The notes under the pieces are model-generated. The model saw nothing but the letters and a program-made list of their open reading frames with translations. It had not been told where the DNA came from and searched no databases. The position numbers and the translations under genes are program-made. A stretch of DNA of 64,000 nt from Cenococcum geophilum 1.58 (taxonomy: Eukaryota > Ascomycota > Dothideomycetes > Gloniales > Gloniaceae), in NCBI GenBank assembly GCA_001692895.1, contig KV748183.1, positions 3,100,001 to 3,164,000 of the forward strand, written 5' to 3'. How positions within the stretch are numbered: the stretch's first letter is position 1; every line of letters starts with the position of its first letter. Of the stretch, positions 12,635 to 25,272 are shown piece by piece.

Positions 12635-12810
12635 TGTTGGTATTACCTGGGGGGGTACTGCAATTGCAATATAAGGTAATAGGTTCTTTAATTTATTTGT
12701 GTCTTTCGCAAAGGATTGTAAGGATCGCGGTGCCTAAATAGGGGGCTAATAAGTTACCGTAAGGATGACTAATTAGAGATATAACCACGTAACCTCTACT
12801 TATATAGATA
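12635..12810 (-). repeat. LTR of L2, left copy (176 bp)
   Basis: Begins tgttggtattacc and ends tatatagata. It pairs base for base with 14485-14660 apart from transition differences. Confidence 0.9.
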
Positions 12811-13390
12811 CTGGCGACATTTACAAAAAGGAAAGAAGGTAAGAAAGTATAAAGGAGAAGTATATAGCAGTATAGTGCCAGCTTAGACGGACTATAGGCG
12901 TAATAGTATAATCGTTTAGTTAGTAGACTCTATCTATATATTTTAATACTAATAGTTCTTTCTTTATATATAAAACCACTAATATATAGACTTTATTAAT
13001 ATAGTATTCGTAGCTTATAAAGGCCGTAGGGGGGGGAGGAGCACGCTGGCGTTTAGGGCGCGCTATTAACGTAATTTTTAACGTAGCAGATCTGTAGGGG
13101 AGGCAGTAGATAGTATTAGGATTATAGGTAGGGGGAGCCGTAACGTTTATAGAAGTAGCTATAATATTTATAGGTAAAGGGAGCTTAGCTATAGAAGGGT
13201 TATTTAAAATAGCTGTAACGTTTATAGGGGGAGCCGTAGCGTTTATAGATAAGGGGGGCTTAGTTATAAGAGGAAGGTTATTTAAAACAACTGGAGCTAA
13301 GTTATACTATTGCTAGGCTTACGGAGGTTTATATAGGCTTAGCTGCTATAGGTCCTTAGCTTTAGTTAAGGGGGAGGGTAAAGCTAGTAG

Positions 13391-13525
13391 GGCTTATATG
13401 GGCGGAGCTTATATAGACGGAGCTTATATAGGCGGAGCTTCTATAGACGGAGCTTACGTAGGCGGAGCTTACGTAGACGGAGCTTGCGTAGATAAAGCTT
13501 ATATAGACGAGGCTTATATAAATAG
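13391..13525 (+). repeat. 15 bp minisatellite inside L2
   Basis: About nine tandem copies of a unit close to gacggagcttatata. On the minus strand it is open in several frames and gives a short repetitive reading (KLRLR and similar) that I regard as a by-product of the repeat. Confidence 0.8.
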
Positions 13526-13639
13526 AGCAGCTTACTAGGGTATAGATATAGTAGGTAATTAAGGTGTCCTAGGGGTAGTAGCAAGTAGGCGTAATTTAAG
13601 ACGATAGTTAATAATATATGAACTAAAGGGTCCTTTATT

Positions 13640-14000
13640 GTCAATATATAGCTTAATTTCTATATCTAACCATTCCGTACGGTTATCCTCGTAAGCGATA
13701 TTATATAGTGCTTATAGTACTAACTTACTCTTTATATTAAAGACCCATACTCTATTATATTAGAGTAATTATTTAAGTCCCTTAAGTTTAGACTTATCGG
13801 CGTTTTTAAATGTTTACACTGTAAAATTATTAAAGTCCTCTTAGTATAATTCCCATAAGCTCTTATCCTTAAAGTTATACTTAGTATACTTTTTAATTTT
13901 AAAGTTAATGTAGTTGGTAATATCTTCCGCAGTAGTCTCGTTAGTTAGGGTTATTCCATTAGCCTAATTTAGACATTTAATTAACATAATAACTAGCGTA
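13640..14000 (-). pseudogene. Degenerate gag-like frame in L2
   Basis: On the minus strand a frame is readable through several RIP-type stops. It contains stretches such as TAEDITNYINFKIKKY and IAYEDNRTEWLDIEI, rich in charged residues. It resembles a gag remnant more than random AT-rich DNA, but I cannot name the family. If real, L2 is a deletion derivative that kept part of gag, transcribed on the minus strand. Confidence 0.35.
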
Positions 14001-14039
14001 GATTGTAGTATTTGTGGTATAGGTCGTAGTATAGGGTTA

Positions 14040-14460
14040 TAGTATAGGTAGGGGTGCTACTAACGTTGCTAGGTATACTAGCGCTTAGTAAAAAGGTCGT
14101 ACTAGGTATTAATTTGCGTAGTGGACGCGAACTAAATAAAGCCTTAGTAGGAGTTAGTTTTTTAAGTTCCCAGGGCCTATATAGGAAGGGTTCTCCTTAA
14201 TAAACGCGACGTAATTAACGGGCCTTAGTAGGAGCGATTGCGTAGTGTCTTTCTTAGGTATTAGGGGTACTAGTACTTAGTAAAGAGATCGTATAGGGTT
14301 AATTTACGTGATAGACGCGAACCGAATAAAGCCTTAGAGGAGTCGGTTCTTTAAGTTCCTAGGGCTTATATAGGAAGGGTTCTCCTTAGCAAATATAACG
14401 TGGTTAATAGGCCTTAGTAAGAGTAATCGCGTAGTGCCTCTCTTTATAATAACACCTAGC
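14040..14460. repeat. Tandem duplication of about 190 bp in L2
   Basis: A block with tagtaaa-agg-tcgta, gacgcgaac, aataaagccttag and ggaagggttctccttag occurs twice in a row (about 14060-14250 and 14251-14445). The copies differ mostly by transitions. Confidence 0.75.
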
Positions 14461-14484
14461 TAATCTATAATATCTACTAATTAA

Positions 14485-14660
14485 TATCGGTATTACCTAG
14501 GGGGGTACTATAATTGCAATATAAGGTAACAGGTTCTTTAATTTATTTATATCTTTTGTAGAGGATTATAAGGATCGTGGTGCCTAAATAGGGGGCTAAT
14601 AAGTCACCGTAAGGATAACTAATTAGAGATATAACTACGTAACCTCTACTTATATAGATA
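14485..14660 (-). repeat. LTR of L2, right copy (176 bp)
   Basis: Matches 12635-12810 in full length. The canonical TG at its start is TA here, a RIP-type change. Confidence 0.9.
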
Positions 14661-15213
14661 GATATCGCTAGAATCTATATTAAAGAAGTATTTATAAGAT
14701 ATAGAGTATTAAGTAAAATTATATTGGATAGAGATCTAAGATTTATAGCAGTATTTTAGGAAGTATTCTTAGTAGAGTAAGGAGTTTAAGCAGCAACTTT
14801 TACGATATATTATCTATAGACAGACGGTTAAATAGAAAGATTAAACTAAATACTAGAATAGTATCTAAGGCATTATATTAATTATATATAGAATAATTAG
14901 GTATTACTATTACTAGTTATATAGTTTATATATAATATAACACTATAAAAAGGAATAGGTACGTTACTATTTAAGGCGAATTACGGATATAAGCTAAGGA
15001 CCTTATTATCGCTATATTAAGCAAAAAAGATAAGTAGTATAGCTAAGTAAAAAATAAAGAGTTTAATAAATCTTTATATAGACCTTATAGAAATAGCTAA
15101 GGTAGTACAGCAAAGAATAAAAAAGTACTATAATGCTAAGAGATCTAAGGGACCAGATCTTAAGGAGGGAGATAAAGTATAGCTACTATATAAAAATTTT
15201 AAGAGTTAATAAC
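14661..15213 (+). pseudogene. Gypsy I integrase, continued
   Basis: After L2 the integrase core resumes and runs into its C-terminal part (KNFK motif). It is then cut by Copia B at 15214; ataac at 15209-15213 is the target duplication. It contains RIP-type stops. Confidence 0.8.
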
Positions 15214-15417
15214 TGTTGGGAATAGGGCAAATTGCCGCCATGTAAGGCAAATTGCCGTCACGTGAGGCAAGTTGCCGTTATGTGTCGCCGCGGCACTACC
15301 GTAGCGAGGAACCTTAAGTTCCTCAACCCTTACCCCTATCTATGAAGAATAAGAAACAATAAACATTATACTATCTACGAACCGTAGCTACGTGATATCC
15401 CCCTTATGTAACTAACA
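15214..15417 (+). repeat. 5' LTR of Copia B (204 bp)
   Basis: Starts tgttggg and ends aactaaca. Contains three short direct repeats of the form ggcaaattgccgtca. Same length as the 3' copy. Confidence 0.92.
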
Positions 15418-15730
15418 CTAATTAGTGGTTAACTTTACAGTTATGCTATAGAACAGCTAGGTATTTACTAAAAAGAGACAAGCTACTATACTAGTGCTAC
15501 TCGTGCTAAGGGAAGCTATCTTTTAAGGTTAGAACTAGTCCTAAACCTTAAATAGAACTCTTCTACAAATCTAAGGATTTAAAGGCTAGAACTGGTCCTA
15601 AGCCTTCCCTAAATTACAGATTCTTGCGTCTATTACGCAGAATAACATGCTTTATAAGTCTTCGCAATTTAAGGCCAGAACTGGTCCTAAGCCCTATAAT
15701 CGCAAATATATATTATAAACGCGTACTAAA

Positions 15731-17380
15731 TGACAATCCCTATACTACTAATATTCCCTTCCTCTAAAGATATAACTATGGCCACTCTAAACAACTAGAG
15801 AGACTTCTTACTACTAGGGGTAGCTATATACACGAAACTTATTAATAAAGATTGGGATGTATTTACCTTTAATATAACAACCTATACCGTAAAACAAGTT
15901 AATGGCTTTCTCCTATACTATATTCTATTTTACCGAGATAGCTACTATGCCGATTTACAGTTATAGGAATACTTTAGGGAGGATTTTGTAGGATGGACTG
16001 CTAATACCTAAGCACTTAGTAATGTTAATATTATTTAGGATTTTCGAGACTCCCTTTAAAGGAATAGGGTGTATATTGCTAAGGACGGTAACCTAATTAC
16101 TAGTAATATTTACGCCGTTCTTACTAGTATAGAAGAACTAGTATAGACAGAAGCTAAGATTATACGTTAACTATGGAAACCTAAAACCAACCTATATTCT
16201 TTAGAAGGCAACTTTAATTTGAAATGAAACCCCTAGAACGCTATTCTCCTACCTAAAGGTGCTCTACTACCTAGAGGTGCTCTTCCTCTACCTTTACTAC
16301 CTCTAACTCCTCTATCCTAGCTAACCGATAAGCCTCTATTTTAAGAAGTCACGAATTTAATAAAGGTATATTTAGACGAAGAGAAGAAGTTTAGAGGAGA
16401 ATTGTATAATATACTTGGAGCAAAACTATAGGTCTTTTATAACTACTGTAATAAGGTCGGAATTTAACGCTACTAGTTCCATTATGCTTTCTCTATTATA
16501 TTAAAGGGACGGGCGGCAACGTTCTATTACGACTATATTATAGGTAAAAACTATAGCTTTAATATAATGCTTTAGCTTACTAGAGCCTATTTTAAAACCA
16601 ATAAGAACCGCTAACTCTATATATCTAAATGGCGGGAGACTATATTTTAGAGAGTTATTACTTCTAACCCAATAACGACTCGCCTAGAGTGCCTTTAACT
16701 ACTCTTTAATAAACTCTAGAAAATCTAATACGGATTTACTAAAACTTACTAAAATAAGAACAGCCTAAGGGACTAGGTTATCTTAGCATGCCGTAGCGTT
16801 CCTAAGTGCAACTTGGCGCTATATAAACCTATAAACACGTTTAAAGGAGTATATACCGAGCTACGCTTCGCCGTAGGTACTGCGATATAAACACAAGAAT
16901 CTTAATAGCTCTATACCAAAAGCTTTACCTAACTAAGCGTTTCTAATTAATACGATTATAATTGGACTAATCAAATATATAGCGGCCATGGTAGGGAATA
17001 CGGTAAAGGGTACAATTAATATTAACTATAAGGTAATTATAGAGGTCCTTATAGAGGTTTATTTTAAAGTAATTATTAAAAGAAGTGCTACATTTATAAG
17101 AAGCTAAATTATTAGTTAACTAGACACTCCCTTAATAAGTAAAAAGAGGCATATAATAAGTTCCATTAAAGTGCAAAAAACGTCGGAAATTATAAGGTTA
17201 CTACGGCCTACTTCTAAAGCTTCCTAGTTTAATACGAAGGCGTAAAAGACCTTAAGGGTAAGGTTAATAAGACTAAACAGCTCCTTATAGATATAGAAAT
17301 TAAGAACTACTTACCTAACCAATACTTTACTAAGTATGGTAAGGTAAATGGTATATAAACCGTCGCTGTTCTTAATGACT
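15731..17380 (+). pseudogene. Copia B gag region
   Basis: A gag frame can be followed from about 15731, with blocks such as NNxRDFLLLGVAIYTKLINK. A cysteine-containing motif (CYIYKKLNY then a TRHSL block) at about 17085-17165 corresponds to the C-x2-C nucleocapsid segment of fungal Copia elements. It is interrupted by RIP-type stops. Confidence 0.75.
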
Positions 17381-17879
17381 AATCTACGCTCCATTTTATT
17401 ACGAAGTTAGATATCTTTAATAAGCTAAAGGAGAGCTCCGCGTTTTCCTTTAACGATAGATACTTAGCGAACGTCTTCTATAGTATTATGCCGGATACTA
17501 AAGCCGCAGGAGTATTTATAATAGGAGAACCTTAAGTTTAAGCCCTTTAGCAGCTTAATAGCTCTATTTAGATTAACTATTTAACGGCAGGCTAACACAC
17601 AATTCGTTTTAGTAAAGGTACTACAATCTCTCTTAGCACAATTAGGGTTTAAACCCCCTTAGGGTATATTACTTTTTATATTATTCCCACAAACACCCCG
17701 TTTTTATTTTACATTAGAGATATAGATAAACTAGGCGTTAAGCTTAATAACCTTAAGAATATACTCGTGTAGGGAGATAATTAGGTGCCTATTATACGTA
17801 AGTAGGGTCACCCTTAGCTGCTCCTTTAATAACCAGAAAAGAGTGTTGCTTAGAGCCATTTAACTAAGTTAGAGTTACG

Positions 17880-18770
17880 CCAACTACACCGTTGTTTTGG
17901 TTACCTATTAGTTTACTAATTACTTAGGGTTCTTTAGTAAGTAGGCTATAAAGTTAAGGTTAAGGTAATTAAGCATCTTATAAAATACTGCTACTACTAC
18001 TAAATAAACTAGAGGTCCCCTAGCCGATTTAAGTTCACCCTTAAAGATAACTATAACTTTAACTTCTATATCATCGTTGACGTTATATACCTTAGCGGCA
18101 AGCTAGTACTCTAAGTTGTTAACTTCTTAACCTCCTTTTAAGCCGCACGATTCTTAAAGGATATATTAGCTAGGAACGCATAGGATACCCTTTAGTTATG
18201 CTAGATTAATATCTACCTAGGACCCCCTAATTAAATTGTCTATAATATAGGAAAGAACTTTTTATTTATAGAGTTCCGACAATAAACAAAGGTAATAGCA
18301 ATTAAGGTTAAGGAAGTCCCTATTAAGGCATATAATAGTATTAGAAAAGTAGAGCAATATTACGCGCCATTACGCCGCGTATATAAGATTATCTCTTTAG
18401 AACTAAAGGACGCTAGCGAAGAACTTACCTTATAAATAGCTGTTAAAGCTATTAACAATTCCGCTGGCCCGGATGGACTCATACCTATATTACTAGTCTT
18501 TAGCGCCTACCCACGAATAACTAACAATTCTCTACTATCTCCCTCCGTTATATAATAAGCTAAGGCGATTTATAAGGCAATAAAGGAGGTATAACGCCTT
18601 TATGCTATACGCCAGGTTAATAACATACTAGGAATAAGAAATGGCCTAAATACCTTAACTGCGCTTAATCTGCCACTTTAGTCTAAAGTACGCGTATAGT
18701 ATAAAAGGGGAGGATAGTTAGGCCCACATTAACTTATTGCAATTAATGGTTAAACTTGCACTATTTAGAT
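17880..18770 (+). pseudogene. Copia B integrase
   Basis: Frame with the integrase core layout: an N-terminal histidine/cysteine zinc segment, then a DVIYL block for the first catalytic aspartate (about 18065), NIGKNF for the second, and a conserved region ending NNSAGPDGL (about 18450-18480). Stops at former Gln and Trp codons show RIP inactivation. Confidence 0.8.
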
Positions 18771-19194
18771 GCCTTATAGACCCACCTAATTCCGTTTAAC
18801 TGTTATTAAGCCTTATTATAAAGATAATAATTCCGAGCCTTTATAGGATGCCCTAGAAGATACCCTGGAAGAGAATTACGACCAATATGCTTTAGAAGGC
18901 GACTACAATCCTAATACAATTGTAGTAGATGCGCTATAACTACGACGCGGTAGAGGTCGCCTAAAGGGATTACGAAATCGCTAACACCTTATTAATTTTA
19001 AAGAATAATTTGTTGCCGCCATTAAGAATAAAGTTAAGTTATTAATGGCCTTTATAACAGCTAAAGAGAAGGCTAACTTTAAGCTCGCAAAATAGCTCTA
19101 AAAGGAAGGTCGTATTATAACCCTAGGAGCTCCTTTCTAAGCATCCGACAAGTAGGAGATCGACGGTCTTATTATAAGAGGAGTCTTTAAATTC

Positions 19195-20640
19195 GAGAAG
19201 TATGACCCTACCAAGTTCGATGGAATTCGCATCTTTAAGTCAAGAATGGTTAATGAGATTAAGGGCAAAGCTACTAACGCCCTATTTGAGAAATTAAGGC
19301 TTATTATCCAAGGTTATAACGATGATAGTAAGGAGGTAATTCTTACGCAATCTCCTACGATATAACGAGCTAATTAGTAAGTTATTGTTATACTAGCTCC
19401 CTCCTTAATGAAGAACGGAATGGCAGTTTATTTACGAGATATTACTTAGGCCTATACCCAATTAGAGACGCGCCTTTAGCGCTTAATACTAGCATACCTT
19501 TTAGAGCAAATTTGCTACTAATATCCCGAAGATACGATTATAGTTATGCTTAAGCCACTATATAGAATTGCAGAAGTAGGAACTTATTAGTGGGCTACCT
19601 ATAGCAAGCACCATAAAGAGAAGCTTTTAATAACTACTTCTATATTTAATCCCTGCTTCCTTATTATAACTATAGGAACTCTATTTAGAATCGTTGGTAT
19701 ATAAACTAATAATATAATTATCTTAGAAGACGACTAATTCTTAGCTCTTAAAGAAGACGAGCTAGTAAAGGTAAATCTTATGGTAAAGCTAAAGGAAAAG
19801 CTTAGTTTAATAACACTATTACTCTTTAATAGATACATCCTCTCCCTAAACAAGGATTCTATTGCTCTACGCCAGAAGGGTTAAGGTAAGAAGATTGACG
19901 TTATTAACGCTAATTCTCTAAAGTAAGGATATGTAGAGCAACGCGCTTGCGGAGCTTATATTGCTTCTATTTATTAACCTAAGGCTTTATTTAATCTCTC
20001 TATTGCCGCCTAATACCAGGAACTAACTAAGGATAATATCCTTGCCCTAAATAAGCGTCTTTTCTGGCAAATAAACCATCTTAATTGGGGACTACTCTAT
20101 ATGCCTATTAATCTTCCTACCGCCAAGCTCTTTATATTTGTTAATGGATCGTTTATAAATAATAAAGATTTTAGCTCCTAGTTAGGATATAAGATTATTA
20201 TTGCGAATAAATTTACTAGAGAGAATGACTTTATAATCTATAGTAATCTTATTTATTAGAGCTTAATTAAGAGCAAGCGTGTTACCTAAAGTATTTTGGC
20301 GTTAGAGATATATAGAATAGTTGGCGGAGTTAATATAGCAATTGCAATTAGAACTACCCTAAAGATAATTATAGATTAACTCGAACTTTCCGTTATCCCT
20401 ATAATTATATACACCGACTTATATTCCCTCTATAAGTGTTTAGTTAAGCTTAGTACCATAAAAAAAAAGCGCCTTATAATTAATATTATAGTACTTTGGC
20501 AATCCTATAAGCGTTAAAAACTCTTTAAGATTTAATGGATTAATGGCCAAGATAACTTAGTAGATGTAATGACAAAGGCGAATCCAAATAAGGCACTAGA
20601 GACGTTTATTAACACAAATACTCTATATATATGAGTTAAA
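19195..20640 (+). pseudogene. Copia B reverse transcriptase and RNase H
   Basis: Follows the Copia RT closely: KGKATNALFEKLRLIIQGYN at about 19260, NGMAVYLRDIT at about 19417, and an RNase H with KLFIFVNGSF and CTDS-like segments ending in NPNKALETF at about 20600. Stops replace Gln codons throughout. The paralogous segment in Copia A is 1596-3070. Confidence 0.88.
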
Positions 20641-20992
20641 GGTTAGGTTAAAAGGGAGTCCCCAGAAATTTCTTAGTTACGTAAGGTCTTAAGATATCTA
20701 GGAACTTTGACCGGCGGTTGAAGTTGTCTAATTAGTTAGATTTTCTTGCCAAGACTTTTTAGAGCATGACATTCTGCAGACCCTAACTTAATCTAGCCAA
20801 TTAGGATTTTCCATCCCCGGGATGGAAAATCGCCATTGGCTCGCTTACTGCTAGCGCCTTGGCGGCCTACCCGTCTTCGCCAACTGCTGCATTATCGCAT
20901 AATGTTTGGTCTTGTCGTACACTATCTGGTATCGTTGCATCCTGTCTGTTTATATATATATAAATGGCAACCATAAAAAGAAGAGTTGCCAG
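20641..20992 (+). other. Copia B 3' untranslated region
   Basis: Non-coding interval between RNase H and the 3' LTR. It contains a palindrome (ccatccccgggatgg, near 20810). The stretch 20867-20950 has near-normal GC content, and it is absent from the matching place in Copia A, so it looks like an insertion specific to copy B. The polypurine tract is near 20973-20985. Confidence 0.6.
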
Positions 20993-21196
20993 TATTAGGA
21001 ATAGGGCAAATTGCCGCCATGTAAGGCAAATTGCCGTCATATAAGGCAAGTTGCCGTCACGTGTTGCCGCGGCACTACCGTAGCGAGGAACCTTAAGTTC
21101 CTTGACCCTTACCCCTATCTATAAAGAATAAGAAACAATAAACATTATACTATCTACGAACCGTAGCTACGTGATATCCCCCTTGTGTAACCAACA
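20993..21196 (+). repeat. 3' LTR of Copia B (204 bp)
   Basis: Starts tattagga (TG changed to TA) and ends taaccaaca. Aligned over its full length with the 5' LTR. Confidence 0.92.
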
Positions 21197-21201
21197 ATAA
21201 C

Positions 21202-22276
21202 TAAGTAAGAAGTTAGATTATATTAGACTAGGACCTTTTAAAATTATATAGAAAATTTTATTAGTTATATTTAAGTTAAACCTACTAGCTAGGATAAGAA
21301 TCTACCCTATATAGTATATTATAATGCTAAAGCCAGTATACAGAAATATTAAGCCACTAGTCTATAAAGCAGACACATATAAAGAATAAAAGGAAGATAA
21401 ATAGTAAGTTTTAAAGATCATTAGTTATAAGGATATAGACGATAAAATATAGTATAAAGTAAAGTAAATAGGCTATAACGAGATTACCTAGGAGCTATTA
21501 GAGAACCTAAAGAACGCTATAGGAAAGGTATAGGAGTATTAGAAGAAAAAAGGTTAAGTAATATTAATAAAGAGGAATTACTAAAGAACGAGGCACCTAA
21601 GGGGGACCTAGGAAGAGCGACTGCTGAACTACTTAGAGTTATTTCCTTCTCTGTTAAAAAAGAATCCGTTCTTTTATTACTAAGTTCCTATAGACCTTAT
21701 TAGATAAGTTTCTACTCCTTTAAATAAACCTTCTTATAAACACGTTCTAGACGCTAAAAACGAGCGTAAGCTAGACGCTAAGCTTTAAGAATATATATAG
21801 ACTTTTCTAAGGCATGTTAAACCGTAAGCAGCGCTGAGGATAGCTTACTATTAAGCTTTATAGCGGCAGATTAAACACAAAACCCTATAATAAATTACTT
21901 AGGGAACTTAGAGATTATTAAGAGTTATAAAACACGTATACTTAGCGTTAGGAATTAAGCGAATATTATAAAACGATTAAATATTTGCTTTAGTATACTC
22001 TAAATAAAAAGAGGGCTATTAAGATAAAGGACTCGCTAACGTAATATAGACTAACCCCTTTTTCGCGCAATAAAAATATAGAGATAGTATTACTTCACTA
22101 AGCGATAGTATAGAAGAGACTATACGTGTATAATAAAGGGTTAAAGAAGAAGAAGGAGCTTTAGGTATTATAAGTAATAATATTAACCAAATTAATTAGA
22201 TGGATATTATACCTCTAATAAACAACTTAGAGATATTAAATATCTTTAAGGATAAAAATAAAGAGGAGGGAGATAG
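21202..22276 (+). pseudogene. Gypsy I integrase end, chromodomain and 3' UTR
   Basis: After Copia B the frame resumes with KKLDYIRLGPFKI, the integrase C-terminal segment. It continues into a chromodomain-like stretch at about 21410-21560 (SYKDIDDKI, YKVK, ELLENLKNA). A chromodomain at this position is the mark of chromoviruses and is thought to guide integration to heterochromatin. A GC-poor 3' UTR with no gene follows to the polypurine tract aaagaggagggagatag at about 22260-22276. Confidence 0.8.
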
Positions 22277-22696
22277 TATTACGGACGCTTTAAGTATAAT
22301 ATTATAACTACTTAAGGAGGAGTTAAAAGAAGCTAGTTAGTTAATATAAGTATAGTTTAGGATAGAACCTATAGAACTATATAATAAGGAATAGTAAGCA
22401 GAATCACGTAATGTAATCTATATAATTTAGGTAATCTATAAGATCTATAATAGAGCGAATAGAGTAGATAGAGTAAATAAAGTAATAACTTTTATAGAAG
22501 TACGGTTATATATTTAAGGACCTTTAGTCTCTACCTAGATAGTTCCTTCCTTATAGTAATTCTTAGAATATAATTAGAGTTAATCTATTAGGCAATTACT
22601 CTACTAGTTATTATTACGTCGTTAACTTCTAGCAATACCTATATACCTAGCCCATTAATAAGTCTACCGTAGTTCTTACTATAAGGCTCTATTACA
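22277..22696 (+). repeat. 3' LTR of Gypsy I (420 bp)
   Basis: Starts tattacggacgc and ends ctctattaca. Exactly the length of the 5' copy; followed by the target duplication cttat. Confidence 0.92.
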
Positions 22697-24846
22697 CTTA
22701 TCTCGTCTTAAAAGTCTTAAATCTTACTTATCTTATCTTAAGAATCTTATACTATTAGGAACACTTATTCTAAGTTTATTTATATATTCTTAAACTAAGC
22801 TATTACTCTACTCTATTAGTTTGCGTCCGTTATAGGTCCTTAAGTATACCTTATCTCTTCTTAAGAATCTTAGTTATCTTTTATCTCGTCTTAAAAATCT
22901 TAAGCCTTTAGCCTTTTACCTTTATTAAGTGGTAAGCTAGTACTAGCAGTTATCTACTTACTTAATCATCTCTAGATATTACTCCTTCCGTCTTATAAAG
23001 CAATAGATACTATATTTAATGGTATTATAATACCTGTTACTAAACCTTACTCTATAGCGGTCTTAGTCTCTACTTATATTATATTATTAAGGTTTAGATA
23101 CCCCTAATTAGTTCCTTTACTATCCTTATTACTATTAATTAATAAGTACTTTAACTCCATTATTATTGTTGCTAATTATTATCCGTATATTACTATAATA
23201 TCTTAATCTAGCTTATAGAGTTAATCTTATTTTTTTTATCTAACTCTTTAGTTTCTTTAAGTCCTTTTAACTCTAGCTCTTATAGCTAATAGCTTATACC
23301 ATACTTAGCATCTTTATAAATTTGGTATACGTTATTATAACAAAACGTAAAACTTCTAATTAAATACTCTTTTATTCCTTATAGTATACTATTATCCCTC
23401 TATATATATATATTATATACTATTAGTCTAATTCCCTTTACTATATAATAACTCTAACTACTTCTATAGTCTCTAGTAAAATAATCTTATTTTTTATAAT
23501 TTATATAAGCTCTATTTTTAAACTATTACTTTTACTATAGAGTCCGCTTAAACATCTTCTACTATTAAGATCCTTAGTTTAGCTTATACTCCTTAGTCCT
23601 ATAATTACTTAATCCTTAACCTCTAGGTTTCTATAGTTTCTTACTCTATCTTTTATAGGTTTCTCTAGTACTACTTAGGTCTATNNGCTCTGCGCTATAC
23701 CATAGTTTCTAATTTAGCTTTAGTTATTNCGTACTTTACGTCTTATATAACTATAGAACTCTATCCTAGCCTTTCTTAGCCTATTCCCTTTAGAAGATTC
23801 TATTATTAATCTTAATCGCTTAATCTATTAATTCCCTTAGGGTATCCGCATCTTCTATTAGAATAATTACGTCCTAAACTTTAGCCTTAAGTCCCTATTT
23901 ATACTATGCTATAAGCGCCTTATTATTCCATTTAACCTATATAGCAAGTATTTAAAACTATATTATATACTTAATTACTAAAGTTCGCTATATTAGGTTC
24001 TAAAGCTTTTTCTTTACTATAGTTATTACTTCTAGGTCCCTAAATATCTATATTAATTATTCCATAAATCCTACCTAGCTAGAAAATACAAATAGTACCT
24101 TTTAATTAGTAGTAGTTATTCCGTTAGTCTATATTTCTATTAAGTAAGGTTTAAACTATTTAAGTGTCTAACCTATTAGGAATAGTCCTACGTAGGCTAT
24201 CTAATCTATTATTATAGCTAACTTAGCCCCTTTTTATATAACTTTAAAATACATTTACGTTAGAAATCCTTTAAGCTTTAATCTCTCTCCTAAGAATTAT
24301 TTAATTAAAGGTAACTTAACCTTTACTGCTCTAATCCTATTAAGTCTTTCTTTAAGTATTTAGTTATTCTCGTTTAACCTATTAATAATTTCCTATAACT
24401 GCCTAACTGTAACTAGTTATAAGTTAGTATCTTATATACTTATATCTCTACTTAACCTTAAAGTAGTTACTGCCGTTAACGGCGTTATAGTGGCTGCTTT
24501 TAGTAGCATATTATTTAACTTCTTAAAACTATAACTGTGGTAGTAATTATATAATAGAGCCTTATAGTAAGAACTACGGTAGACTTATTAATAGGCTAGG
24601 TATATAGGTATTACTAAAAGTTAATAACGTAATAATAACTAGTGGAGTAGTTGCCTAATAGATTAACTCTAATTATATTTTAAGAGTTACTACAAGGAAG
24701 GAACTATCTAGGTAGGGATTAAGGGTCCTTAAATACACAACTATACTCTTAATAAAGTCGTTGCTCTATCTGCTCTGTCTACTCTATTTACTCTATTATA
24801 GATCTTATAGATTATACAGATTATATAGATTATATTACGTAACTTT
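22697..24846 (-). mobile_element. Gypsy II, second segment: gag and part of 5' LTR
   Basis: On the minus strand this holds most of the 5' LTR (24550-24846) followed by gag, with the capsid-like block and a CCHC remnant near 23488. It is RIP-degenerate throughout. Gypsy III is inserted at 24847 in the LTR; the two LTR parts (297 bp here, 123 bp at 32891-33013) add up to 420 bp, the LTR length of Gypsy I. Ambiguous bases at 23685-23686 and 23729 fall in the same alignment columns as ambiguous bases in Gypsy III. Confidence 0.88.
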
Positions 24847-25272
24847 TGTAACGGAACCTTGTAGTAGGAACTACGATGGGTTCTATTAATAGGCTAGGTA
24901 TATAGGAAATGCAAAGATAGTAGTTAACAACGTAATAATAACTAGTGGAGTAGTTGCCTAATAGATTAACTCTAATTGTATTCTAAGAATTACTATAAGG
25001 AAGGAACTATCTAGGTAGGGACTAAGGGTCCTTAAATACACAATTGTACTCCTATAAAATCCTCCTTATACGTAATATACGTATTATACGTATTATACGT
25101 ATCGTATACCGCGTATACTGCGTATACTGCGTATAATATTATATAACTCGCTTACTACTCTTTGTTATATAGTTCCACGGGTTCCATCTTAGACCGTACT
25201 TATATTAACCAACTAGCTTCTTCTAACTCCTCTTTAAGTAGTTGTAATATTATACTTAAAGCGTCCGTAACA
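24847..25272 (-). repeat. 3' LTR of Gypsy III (426 bp)
   Basis: In plus-strand reading starts tgtaacggaacc and ends gcgtccgtaaca. The centre has repeats of tatacgtat and gcgtatact not present in the Gypsy I/II LTR. Confidence 0.92.

Larger units (their letters stand above)
12635..14660 (-). mobile_element. Small non-autonomous LTR element L2 (2026 bp)
   Basis: Two LTRs of exactly 176 bp (12635-12810 and 14485-14660) are flanked by the 5 bp target duplication gatat (12630-12634 and 14661-14665). Gypsy III has the uninterrupted site (complement near 26907). The 1674 bp interior has no pol gene. It contains a degenerate minus-strand reading frame, a 15 bp minisatellite and a duplication of about 190 bp. 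A TATA-like stretch (tataaataaattaa) inside the right LTR on the minus strand, together with that frame, suggests minus-strand transcription. Its LTR shares the block tagggggctaataag with L1. Confidence 0.85.
15214..21196 (+). mobile_element. Ty1/Copia retrotransposon B, full length (5983 bp)
   Basis: Complete element with LTRs of exactly 204 bp at each end and the target duplication ataac (15209-15213, 21197-21201). The complement of Gypsy III near 26367-26385 is the empty site. Domain order is gag, integrase, reverse transcriptase, RNase H, which is the Copia order. It is RIP-mutated but less so than copy A; many codons still read as expected while CAA/CAG/CGA/TGG positions are often stops. 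Dead by coding, but the better template for reconstructing family relationships. Confidence 0.94.
4261..22696 (+). mobile_element. Ty3/Gypsy chromovirus I with three nested insertions
   Basis: A complete element with two 420 bp LTRs and a 5 bp target duplication (cttat, 4256-4260 and 22697-22701), inserted in Gypsy II. After subtracting the three insertions and their target duplications, about 8.0 kb remains, close to the 8039 bp of Gypsy III. Domain order is gag with a CCHC knuckle, aspartic protease, reverse transcriptase, RNase H, integrase, chromodomain, which defines a chromovirus. Every domain carries stop codons and RIP-type changes, so the element is dead. The insertions at 7555, 12635 and 15214 can each be checked against the uninterrupted homologous site in Gypsy III. 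Confidence 0.93.

Noticed and set aside
13441..13644. 67-codon minus-strand frame
   Set aside because: Half of it is the translated 15 bp minisatellite; the other half is low-complexity leucine and tyrosine from AT-rich DNA.
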